From positions 1-8,905 of the forward strand of contig SXOY01000144.1 in assembly GCA_005776545.1 (NCBI GenBank): DNA of 8,905 nt, in the 5' to 3' direction. This DNA comes from Planctomycetia bacterium. GTDB taxonomy: Bacteria; Planctomycetota; Phycisphaerae; Phycisphaerales; UBA1924. The position numbers were made by a program, and so were the translations under genes. The notes under the pieces are model-generated. The model saw only the letters and a list, made by a program, of their open reading frames with translations. It searched no databases and had not been told where the DNA came from. Positions 1 through 6,441 of this stretch are shown in pieces; position 1 is the stretch's first letter, and every line of letters begins with the position of its first letter.

Positions 1-737
1 CAATAAGCACCCAGCGATGCCAGGACATCGAAACCCAGATTGCCGACGATGGGTGTCACCAGGCAGAAGACGCCGATCGGCGCGATGTGCATGATCCCGC
101 GCACGATCATGATGAACGCATCGTTCAATCCCTCAACTACTTTGAACACCGGTTGCGAACGTTCACGCGGCAGCAAACTCAGGGCAATTCCCAGTAACAA
201 GGCAAAGACCACAACCTGCAACATGTCGCCGCGGGAGAGGGCATCAAAGGGGTTTGTCGGCACGATTTCGCGTACCAGGTCCCAGGGTTTGACGCTTTTG
301 GAGGTTGCTACTAGTTTGCCAGCGGTTTCAGATTGCGTGCTTGCCAGGAGCTTTGCGCGGGCCTCGTCGCCGATGAAGCGCGAGCCGCCGGGTTGAATGA
401 CGTTGACGAGTGTCAGGCCGACACCAACACTGAGGAAAGCGGTGCATGCAAAAATGCCGACGGTCTTGCCGCCGATTCGGCCAAGTTTGTTGAGATCTCC
501 CAGTGAAGAAATCGCGAGGATCATCGCGAACAAGATGATTGGAACAGCAATGAACTGAAGCGAGCGTTTGAATAGATCGCCCATGAGCTGGTTCAGGTTG
601 ATGATGAAGTCGGTGACGCCTGCCATACCTGGGCCGGTCGCTTCGCGGAGATTTGGTCCCCACAAGTTGCATGCAAGTCCGACAGCGACCCCGAGTGCCA
701 ACCCGATCAAGATTTTCCAATGCAGGGCCAGTTTCAA
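1..737 (-). CDS. Dicarboxylate/amino-acid:cation symporter (SDF/DAACS family), 3' end outside window
   Basis: This is an inner-membrane secondary transporter that would take up C4-dicarboxylates or acidic amino acids such as glutamate with Na+ or H+. The visible 245 residues are the N-terminal half; the C-terminal half, with the substrate-binding hairpins, is cut off at the window edge, so the substrate cannot be told. Hydrophobic helices occur near residues 8-25 and 55-78, and family-typical stretches are seen: FIAVPIILFAMILAISSLGD, KLGRIGGKTVGIF, then NPFDAL and GDMLQVVVFALLLGIAL, and later HIAPIGVF. The start is TTG at 735-737: a stop codon lies in frame at 750-752, no other start lies between, and an AAGGAG sits 7 bases upstream. 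The next in-frame ATG would remove the first membrane helix. It lies 93 bases downstream of the sigma factor gene on the same strand, so co-transcription is possible but not shown. Family assignment is firm. Confidence 0.93.
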   Translation of the reverse strand, partial: MKLALHWKILIGLALGVAVGLACNLWGPNLREATGPGMAGVTDFIINLNQLMGDLFKRSLQFIAVPIILFAMILAISSLGDLNKLGRIGGKTVGIFACTAFLSVGVGLTLVNVIQPGGSRFIGDEARAKLLASTQSETAGKLVATSKSVKPWDLVREIVPTNPFDALSRGDMLQVVVFALLLGIALSLLPRERSQPVFKVVEGLNDAFIMIVRGIMHIAPIGVFCLVTPIVGNLGFDVLASLGAY

Positions 738-744
738 AGTGCTG

Positions 745-750
745 CTCCTT
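745..750 (-). promoter_or_regulatory. Shine-Dalgarno site of the symporter gene (supports a TTG start)
   Basis: On the minus strand the hexamer AAGGAG lies 7 bases before the TTG at 735-737. It is a near-perfect ribosome binding site, and an in-frame TGA partly overlaps it at 750-752, so TTG is the only start that fits both signals. Confidence 0.8.
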
Positions 751-775
751 CAAGGCGCAAGTGGGGGAGGGGGCA

Positions 776-796
776 GGGCGATTATGTCAGTCGCCC
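776..796 (-). terminator. Inverted repeat between sigma factor and symporter genes (possible terminator or attenuator)
   Basis: GGGCGA (776-781) and TCGCCC (791-796) form a perfect 6-bp, GC-rich stem with a 9-base loop. In the minus-strand transcript it lies 34 bases after the sigma factor stop codon and is followed by a run of cytosines instead of the uridine run of a classical intrinsic terminator. It may be a weak or factor-dependent terminator, an attenuator before the symporter gene, or a protein binding site. The hairpin is seen directly; its role is inferred. Confidence 0.35.
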
Positions 797-830
797 AGTG
801 TACAGACTTTGCAAGAATGTTGTATGCGAG

Positions 831-1403
831 TTATTCACATTCCGCGGCCAGCCTGGCGACCAAACGGCTCCAGCGCTTGCGAAGCGACTGCGAATCCTGG
901 CCCATGCGTTCGGCAATCTGTTCCCAATCAAGGCCGCCAAGTCGCAGTCTGGCAATTTCCAGGTCATCCTCGCTCAGGCGGCTTTGGACCACATTCATGG
1001 CATCGCTGGTTCGGATGGTCGCACTGGCCTCACCGGGAGTGGTGAACTCTGATCCGATAGAGTCATCGTGGTAGGGGAGTGCGGTTGCGCCGCCGCCTCG
1101 TTTTGCGGCTCCATCGCTGCGGGCGAGTGTGGCGAGTTTAGAGCGGACGACGGTTTTCAGATATCCGATCAGTTCGCCTTCGGATTGAAATTTGACCGAC
1201 TGAGCGCGATGATCTTGCACGAAAGATCGGGCGATTGACTGGCAGACATCTCCGGAATCACGATGATTGCGTAGTTTGACACCCATACCAGCGCGGACCA
1301 GGAGCCGCACAATGCGGAGTAATTCGGCGTAGGCAGCCTCAGAGACTCTGGGGTCGCCCGATTCCGCTCGCGCCAGCAAAGTGTGTAACCCTTCTTCCGG
1401 CAT
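831..1403 (-). CDS. ECF-type RNA polymerase sigma factor (sigma-70 family)
   Basis: This 190-residue protein would bind RNA polymerase core in the cytoplasm and direct it to a specific promoter set. Residues about 20-95 match sigma region 2, with the region 2.2 segment DSGDVCQSIARSF (49-61). Residues about 138-188 match region 4, with a helix-turn-helix around LGGLDWEQIAERMGQDSQSL (155-174). The linker between them (about 96-135) is glycine-rich at first. Length and layout are those of ECF sigma factors, and the sequence style (DVCQS, EIARLRL...EQIAERMG) recalls the large planctomycete sets. Region 2.2 has Ser56 where many ECF factors have Glu after the Gln. No anti-sigma factor gene is beside it; instead it is divergent from a receptor-like Ser/Thr kinase gene, its likely regulator. 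The ATG at 1401-1403 has only a weak upstream Shine-Dalgarno sequence (GGA). Its regulon cannot be told from here. Confidence 0.88.
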   Translation of the reverse strand: MPEEGLHTLLARAESGDPRVSEAAYAELLRIVRLLVRAGMGVKLRNHRDSGDVCQSIARSFVQDHRAQSVKFQSEGELIGYLKTVVRSKLATLARSDGAAKRGGGATALPYHDDSIGSEFTTPGEASATIRTSDAMNVVQSRLSEDDLEIARLRLGGLDWEQIAERMGQDSQSLRKRWSRLVARLAAECE

Positions 1404-1491
1404 ACATCAGGTCCAATACTCTAGAAATCCCGCCGCCAGAGGTCACACCCCGGCGAATCTCACGCTTTAGAGTTGGGAGAACAAAGTGTAT

Positions 1492-1522
1492 GGGGCGTGT
1501 GGGGTAGGCGGGGGAGTCAGGG
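1492..1522 (+). other. G-quadruplex motif in the divergent sigma/kinase control region
   Basis: Four guanine tracts (1492-1495, 1501-1504, 1510-1514, 1520-1522) are separated by three loops of exactly 5 bases (cgtgt, taggc, agtca). This satisfies the usual G3+N1-7 pattern for an intramolecular G-quadruplex on the plus strand. It lies between the divergent genes and just upstream of the -10 candidate for the kinase gene, so it could affect transcription in either direction. Folding is predicted from the pattern only. Confidence 0.55.
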
Positions 1523-1535
1523 CGATTCGGATTTA

Positions 1536-1544
1536 TGGTATAGT
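1536..1544 (+). promoter_or_regulatory. Candidate extended -10 promoter element of the kinase gene
   Basis: TGGTATAGT matches the extended -10 form TGnTATAnT. It would place transcription start near 1551 and give a leader of about 27 bases before the ATG at 1578. No recognisable -35 box lies 16-18 bases upstream; that place is taken by the end of the G-rich tract. Extended -10 promoters can work without a -35 box, but promoter rules in this lineage are poorly known, so this stays tentative. Confidence 0.35.
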
Positions 1545-1577
1545 CCAGCAGGACCATTTGTTGAAACACAGGAAAGA

Positions 1578-4238
1578 ATGCAGAAACATCGCGATCAGCC
1601 CAATAGCACGCCCGGACGATCAGATGTGGTCGCGGCTGTACGTGCGTTTTGGCAACTGGGGGTTGCTCCGCCGATTGAGAGCCTGCTTACCGCCGCGGTG
1701 GTAGCGGATGAACAGCTCCTGGCGGATGTGATTGCGACCGATATCGAGGAGCGACGGATTCGCAGCCTTCCGTGCGGAATGGACATCTATCTCGCGGCAT
1801 GTCCCAACGCTGTGACCATGCCTGCGGTGCGGCGGGTGCTCATCACGGGCGAATTTATCTCGCACGCAGGGGAGAATATTGAGGCCATCCGCACAAACTT
1901 GCTTAGGAACCATCCGCACTTTGCAGGTGACATCAGCGCGGTCGCATCTATTTCGCTGCTGCTCAGTGGCGAGGAACCATCGATGCCGCGCCACTCGGTG
2001 GGCGACATCCTCGGAAAATATCGTTTAGATGCACATCTGGGGGCGGGGTCTTTTGCACACACGTGGCTCGCGTGGGATTCTGCACTGAGGCGGCATGTTG
2101 CGCTCAAGATTCTTGACTCGACCAATCTGAAAGAATCAGAGGCGGGAGAGCGCGTGCTGGCAGAGGCGCGCGCGGCCGCGGGTTTAGATCACGATTCCAT
2201 TGTGCGAATTCACGAAGCCGGTCGATTTCCGAATACCGGCGAATGTTACATTGATGCACAGTTTGTGGGGGAACTTGTATTTGGTTCTGGCCCAGAGGGT
2301 GAGGGCGCAACGGCGCATACCCGGACGCTGTCTGATCTGGTTGGCAAAGGACCAGTGGCGCCGATGCACGCGACAGCGCTCATTGGTGCCATCGCAAAAG
2401 CAGTTGCAATCAGTCACTCGCGTGGCATCACTCATCGCGACATCAAGCCATCGAACATTTTATTGAATGCATCGGGCGAGCCACTTTTGGCCGATTTTGG
2501 ACTGGCACAAACCGAGTCTGTCGCACCAACGCAGTCGAAGGCGGGCGATGCTTGCGAGACTTCACGCGGCAGAATAGCGGGAACGCCCGCGTTTATTGCG
2601 CCGGAAATTGCGAGAGGCGAGCGAGGAACACCACTCTCTGATATTTTCTCGCTTGGATGCACGTTGCGGTCGTTGTTGACTGGCCGCTTGCCCCGGCAGC
2701 CTTCTGGCGAAGGAAACAACCGTTCCACATTTGCGCAGATGTTGATTGACGCGCGCAATCAGCCACTTCCGCCGATTGCTTCAGTTGTTGCCGGGCTACC
2801 CACTACTCTCTGCCGGATTTGTGATCGCGCGACGGCACATGATCCAAACTCCAGATATGCATCGGCGGATGCATTTGCCGCTGATCTTCGTGCGTTCATT
2901 GAACATCGACCGACTGAGGCAAACCCCTTGGGTGCTGGGGGTACTGCGGCATTGTGGGTTCGCCGCCATCGTACGATCGCCCTTATTGCGGCAACGTCGC
3001 TGCTGTTGATTACTGCAACCACCATTGGGTTTGTCATTCGACTGAGCATCGAGCGAAATCGAGCTGTGGAGGCTGAGCACATAGCACAGATTCAGCGAGA
3101 TGAGGCGGTTGCCGCGAATAACACCATTCAATTGATGAATCGATTCGTTGCTCGCACATTCAATTCGACGCGAGGACAGAAAGCGACCGCGGACTTTACT
3201 GTATTAGATGCGATTAAGTTGGGTGTTGGGCGAGCAGAAAAGACCTTTGCGGACAGGCCATTGGTTGAAGCGGCGGTGTGTCATTTCCTGGGTGAGGCAG
3301 CATTGGGAGCGGGAGCAATTGACATTGCCGAATCGCAGTTGACTCGTGCACTGCAATTGCGTCGGCAACATCTCAGCGAGACCCATCATGACACCGCGTC
3401 AACGCTTCGACAGTGGGCCGAGTTGCTTCATTTGCAGCGAAAGAGTGCAGCGGCAGAAGAGGCATTCACGCAGGTGGTTGCAATGCTCGGACCTGAATTG
3501 TCGTTTAAGAATGCTGATGGTCTGCGTGCCCACGTCTATTTGGGACAACGTGCGATGGGCCGCAATGAGATGGATAACGCGCGCCAGACTCTGGAAGCCG
3601 TTGCAAGTGCGTATCGAACACAACCATTAGACGGCTCATCCGCGCCACAAGTAGCATTGAATGCTCTGGTGGCGCTGTATGACAATTTGCGACTCTATCA
3701 GCAGTGTGAGGATACTCAGCGCGAGATTATCGCGATGAACGAAAAGTCGCTTGGCGCCGATGACATCAGTACGCTCAATTCCATTCAAGCGCTCGGGTCG
3801 ATATTGAAGACTCGACAGAAAACCGATGAGGCCGAAACGCTGTATCGAGATGTCCTTGCAAGATACAACGCCACGGTTGGGGAAAAACATGTCGGGGCGA
3901 TTCATGTTTCGCTTGAACTCGCGGCGTTGTTGCTTCCAAGACGCTGGGAGGAATCGACGGTTTTGCTTCAGGACATTCAACCACGCATCGCCACATTTCC
4001 AAAATCAAACGTCTACCACCTTCGGACGCAGATACTGATGGCATCCGCGCTGGATGCATCCGGACGAGACCTGCCAGGGACTGAAGCCGCTATGAAACGA
4101 GCGGTTGATTACTGCACAGAAAATGCCGGGCCTGACAGTAAGTGGACACGCGAGGCGGTTGAACAATGTGCTTCGTTTCTGGAGCGACAAGGGAGACCTG
4201 AGGAGGCTCGGGTGTTGCGTGAAAGACGTGGCCAGTAG
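1578..4238 (+). CDS. Membrane-anchored Ser/Thr protein kinase with C-terminal TPR repeats
   Basis: This 886-residue kinase would phosphorylate Ser/Thr of partner proteins in the cytoplasm. An N-terminal extension of about 140 residues matches no family I recognise. The kinase domain (about 148-442) has all key residues: glycine loop GAGSFAHTW (155-163, third loop glycine changed to Ala), Lys177 in HVALK, Glu196 in AEARAA, catalytic HRDIKPSN (286-293, Asp288), DFG (306-308) and GTPAFIAPE ending at 343; it should be active. One membrane helix lies at about 466-489, followed by a short charged, probably coiled segment (490-515). Residues about 560-880 are helical repeats of TPR / kinesin-light-chain type, clearest at 725-770. 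With the kinase in the cytoplasm, the TPR part would lie outside the inner membrane and could sense or bind a ligand. The ATG at 1578 was chosen because AGGA precedes it by 4 bases; the frame is open upstream to a TTG at 1473, but this would start before the promoter candidate. The gene is divergent from the sigma factor gene. Confidence 0.92.
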   Translation: MQKHRDQPNSTPGRSDVVAAVRAFWQLGVAPPIESLLTAAVVADEQLLADVIATDIEERRIRSLPCGMDIYLAACPNAVTMPAVRRVLITGEFISHAGENIEAIRTNLLRNHPHFAGDISAVASISLLLSGEEPSMPRHSVGDILGKYRLDAHLGAGSFAHTWLAWDSALRRHVALKILDSTNLKESEAGERVLAEARAAAGLDHDSIVRIHEAGRFPNTGECYIDAQFVGELVFGSGPEGEGATAHTRTLSDLVGKGPVAPMHATALIGAIAKAVAISHSRGITHRDIKPSNILLNASGEPLLADFGLAQTESVAPTQSKAGDACETSRGRIAGTPAFIAPEIARGERGTPLSDIFSLGCTLRSLLTGRLPRQPSGEGNNRSTFAQMLIDARNQPLPPIASVVAGLPTTLCRICDRATAHDPNSRYASADAFAADLRAFIEHRPTEANPLGAGGTAALWVRRHRTIALIAATSLLLITATTIGFVIRLSIERNRAVEAEHIAQIQRDEAVAANNTIQLMNRFVARTFNSTRGQKATADFTVLDAIKLGVGRAEKTFADRPLVEAAVCHFLGEAALGAGAIDIAESQLTRALQLRRQHLSETHHDTASTLRQWAELLHLQRKSAAAEEAFTQVVAMLGPELSFKNADGLRAHVYLGQRAMGRNEMDNARQTLEAVASAYRTQPLDGSSAPQVALNALVALYDNLRLYQQCEDTQREIIAMNEKSLGADDISTLNSIQALGSILKTRQKTDEAETLYRDVLARYNATVGEKHVGAIHVSLELAALLLPRRWEESTVLLQDIQPRIATFPKSNVYHLRTQILMASALDASGRDLPGTEAAMKRAVDYCTENAGPDSKWTREAVEQCASFLERQGRPEEARVLRERRGQ

Positions 4239-4289
4239 AAGGTCGCAGGTTCTGGAGTTAGAAGAGGCTTCGTGTTTGAGCCTATTTCT

Positions 4290-5108
4290 TCAGACAATTA
4301 TTTCATCACGCACGAGTTCAAGTCCTTCGGTGAGAATCTTCGGTTCTCCATCGGTGATCAGTACATCGTGCTCATAGTGGGCGGTCAAGGAGCCATCGGC
4401 CGAATGGACTGGCCAGGAGTGTCGGCCATCGGGTTGACGCGTATGACCGGTGCCAATCGCGAGCATCGGTTCAACTGCGACCAATGTCCCTGGTTTACAG
4501 TATTTGACTCCATCTGGCCATTCCGCCGCGGATTGCGGTGAATTTGAAACGAAAGGGCCGCCGTGCAAAGACTTCCCGATTCCGTGCCCGCCGAGTCCCT
4601 GTGTCAAGTGGAATCCATATTTCTGTTCGACGATCTGTGAAACGCGATGTGCCCATGCACCCCATGTGTTGGTCGGGCGAAGCTCTTTTACACCTTCAGC
4701 GATCGATTCTTTTCCTGCCGCGAGCAATTTGGCCGCTAGCGCCGAGATTGGCGGCACAAAATATGTCCAAGCCGCGTCACCGATATAGCCTTGGTACCAC
4801 ACACCGATATCGATCTTGACAAGATCGCCTGGACCAATAGGGTCTGTATACGAGCCAGCGGTTCCGTGCACCACGCAATCGTTGACGCTCAGGCAGGCGT
4901 GACTTGGAAATGCAGGGCCGCGATGGCCGCGAGGCTTGTAATGAAGGAAGCAAGACCGGCAGCCCAGGTCGTCCAGCGTCTTGGCGACAAATGTGTCGAT
5001 TTGTCCGAGCGTCATTCCCGGACGCAAAAACTTGGCAAGCCGCAAGTGCGTCTCAACTACTTTTTGTGCCGCGGCATAGGCAGAATCAGCGTCAGCTTTG
5101 TGTAGCAA
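4290..5108 (-). CDS. map: Type I methionine aminopeptidase
   Basis: This 272-residue cytoplasmic metalloenzyme removes the initiator methionine from nascent proteins whose second residue is small. All five metal ligands of the family can be placed: Asp100 and Asp111 (in DIGVWYQGYIGDAAW), His175 (GGHGIG), Glu213 (VEPML) and Glu246 (HYEHDVLI). The catalytic-site His81 lies in SVNDCVVHGTAG. Spacing matches type I enzymes, and there is no long N-terminal zinc-finger or linker extension. The start is TTG at 5106-5108: a minus-strand GGAG lies 5 bases upstream, a stop is in frame at 5121-5123, and the next in-frame ATG (residue 32) would cut into the domain. It lies 88 bases downstream of hutI on the same strand and could be read from the same transcript or from its own promoter. 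Its 3' end faces the kinase gene across 51 bases. The enzyme class is certain; whether it is the only copy is unknown. Confidence 0.96.
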   Translation of the reverse strand: MLHKADADSAYAAAQKVVETHLRLAKFLRPGMTLGQIDTFVAKTLDDLGCRSCFLHYKPRGHRGPAFPSHACLSVNDCVVHGTAGSYTDPIGPGDLVKIDIGVWYQGYIGDAAWTYFVPPISALAAKLLAAGKESIAEGVKELRPTNTWGAWAHRVSQIVEQKYGFHLTQGLGGHGIGKSLHGGPFVSNSPQSAAEWPDGVKYCKPGTLVAVEPMLAIGTGHTRQPDGRHSWPVHSADGSLTAHYEHDVLITDGEPKILTEGLELVRDEIIV

Positions 5109-5111
5109 GTA

Positions 5112-5117
5112 CTCTCC
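5112..5117 (-). promoter_or_regulatory. Shine-Dalgarno site of map (supports a TTG start)
   Basis: On the minus strand GGAGAG lies directly before TAC and the TTG at 5106-5108, with 5 bases between the GGAG core and the start. With the in-frame stop at 5121-5123 this makes TTG the only reasonable start. Confidence 0.7.
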
Positions 5118-5141
5118 GAATCAAAAGGGGCAACGTGTCCC

Positions 5142-5147
5142 ATTGTA
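5142..5147 (-). promoter_or_regulatory. Weak -10 candidate upstream of map
   Basis: TACAAT on the minus strand matches five of six bases of the -10 consensus and would start a transcript about 27 bases before the map TTG. No -35 box is seen at the right distance. It lies in the only sizeable gap (5109-5196) of the right-hand gene row, where an internal promoter would make sense. Confidence 0.22.
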
Positions 5148-5196
5148 GGTATGCGGACGCCGCCCACCTCGGATGATCTTAGTAATGCAAGTGTTT

Positions 5197-6441
5197 TCAG
5201 GGCTTGCGATTATGGACATCTTCGCCACCGACGAAGAGCGTGTGTACTGGGTTCATTCCAAACTCGTATGCAAGGACGCGTTCATCGGTCGCGTTCAACG
5301 CCACAATATCGCCGCGTTTTCCGACCTCGAGCGTGCCGCGATCGGTCAAACCAAGTACCGCAGCGGCATTGACCGTTGAGGCGACAATTGCTTCCTGGGG
5401 TGAAAGGCCGCAGTATCGTGCCGCGAGCGAGATCGCCATTGGCATTGAGAGGCAGGGCGATGAACCCGGGTTGAAATTAGTCGCGATCGCGGCAGCACCA
5501 CCTGCATCAATGACTTTTCGCAGGTTGGGATAGCGACCATCAAGGTGGAACCCGCAGCCGGGAAGTCCAACTGCGATGGTTGAAGACTCGCCGAGGAGCT
5601 TGAGCTCCGGATCAGTTGCGGCTTCAAGATGATCGCACGAAGCGGCCCCCAATCGAATTGCTTCGGTGATCATGCCTTTGCTGGTGAATTGATCGGTGTG
5701 TACACGCAGCGGCATACCAAGCGCGCGAGCGGCATCAAACAACCTGACCGTGTCTTCTTTGGACCATGCGTTGTCTTCGCAGAAGGAATCGATGGCGATA
5801 CCCGGGAACTCTGCTGCAATTACGGGTAAGGTCTGAGTAATTGTTTTTTCAACGAAGTCAGGAATTGCCGGATCGATGGCGTGCCCCAGCAGTGCAGTCA
5901 TCACGATCCCGATGGGGAGTTGGCGCGAGACATTCTGAATCGATCGCAACATCGCCAGTTCGTGTTCAAGTGAAAGTCCGTAGCCACTCTTTATTTCGAT
6001 GGTGGCGGTACCGAATTGCGAGGCTCTGTAGATTCGATCGCTCATCAGTAATTCAAGTTGAGTTGCTGAAGCGAGTCGTGTGGCTCGCACTGTGCTCATT
6101 ATTCCGCCGCCGGCCTTCAGGAGGTCTTGATAGGAAATACCTCGACGTTTTAGATCCCATTCTTCAAGGCGTGATCCTGCAAAGCATGCGTGTGTGTGGC
6201 AGTCGATGAATGCGGGCATTACGACGCGCCCTTCGGCGTCCCAGACATCGATCGATGGGTGCAACCGGCGGAGCGTCGAAGTCACGCTGGACTGAACGCC
6301 TTGAATGGTCCCACGATAAATCAGGATATCAGCGTTCGCCTCAACTCCCAGCTCAGACATCGCCGCGCCGCGCCGGGCTACAGATCCCCCGGCGAGAGTC
6401 AGGACACGAGCATTACGAATTAGGATGTTGCCATACGCCAT
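5197..6441 (-). CDS. hutI: Imidazolonepropionase (histidine degradation)
   Basis: HutI hydrolyses 4-imidazolone-5-propanoate to N-formimidoyl-L-glutamate, the third step of cytoplasmic histidine degradation. The 414-residue length is normal. Amidohydrolase and HutI motifs are present in order: DCHTHACFAGSR (80-91, metal ligands His82 and His84), GGGIMSTVRATR (111-122), IKSGYGL (150-156), LLGHAID (184-190, His187), VHTDQF (247-252, His248), CDHLEA (269-274, His271) and NFNPGSSPC (322-330). At position 322 there is Asn (codon AAT) where HutI proteins I know have the metal-binding Asp of T-D-x-N-P-G; this is the one unusual key residue. The ATG at 6439-6441 begins at the usual N-terminal strand (NILIRNARVLTL). 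The gene overlaps the end of hutG by 22 bases, so the two are probably translationally coupled. hutH and hutU, needed for the first two steps, are not in the window. Family is certain; activity depends on the effect of Asn322. Confidence 0.95.
   Translation of the reverse strand: MAYGNILIRNARVLTLAGGSVARRGAAMSELGVEANADILIYRGTIQGVQSSVTSTLRRLHPSIDVWDAEGRVVMPAFIDCHTHACFAGSRLEEWDLKRRGISYQDLLKAGGGIMSTVRATRLASATQLELLMSDRIYRASQFGTATIEIKSGYGLSLEHELAMLRSIQNVSRQLPIGIVMTALLGHAIDPAIPDFVEKTITQTLPVIAAEFPGIAIDSFCEDNAWSKEDTVRLFDAARALGMPLRVHTDQFTSKGMITEAIRLGAASCDHLEAATDPELKLLGESSTIAVGLPGCGFHLDGRYPNLRKVIDAGGAAAIATNFNPGSSPCLSMPMAISLAARYCGLSPQEAIVASTVNAAAVLGLTDRGTLEVGKRGDIVALNATDERVLAYEFGMNPVHTLFVGGEDVHNRKP

Noticed and set aside
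328..753. Minus-strand open frame of 141 codons across the symporter start
   Set aside because: It is the wrong frame of the symporter gene; its translation is rich in Arg, His and Cys with no domain pattern, while the symporter frame matches family motifs throughout.
1473..1577. In-frame upstream extension of the kinase gene to a TTG at 1473, adding 35 residues
   Set aside because: The added residues run through the G-rich tract and the -10 candidate and look like random translation (repeated W, G and R). The ATG at 1578 has a close AGGA site.
4261..4291. Possible bidirectional terminator between the convergent kinase and map genes (AGGCT at 4265-4269 with AGCCT at 4279-4283, plus GAAG/CTTC outside a 4-base bulge)
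   Set aside because: The core stem is only 5 bp with a 9-base loop, it overlaps the map stop codon, and no T-run follows on either strand.
5841..6209. Plus-strand open frames opposite hutI, hutG and lysK
   Set aside because: They are antisense shadows of well-supported genes, have no good ribosome binding sites and show Arg/Ser/Pro-rich, patternless translations.
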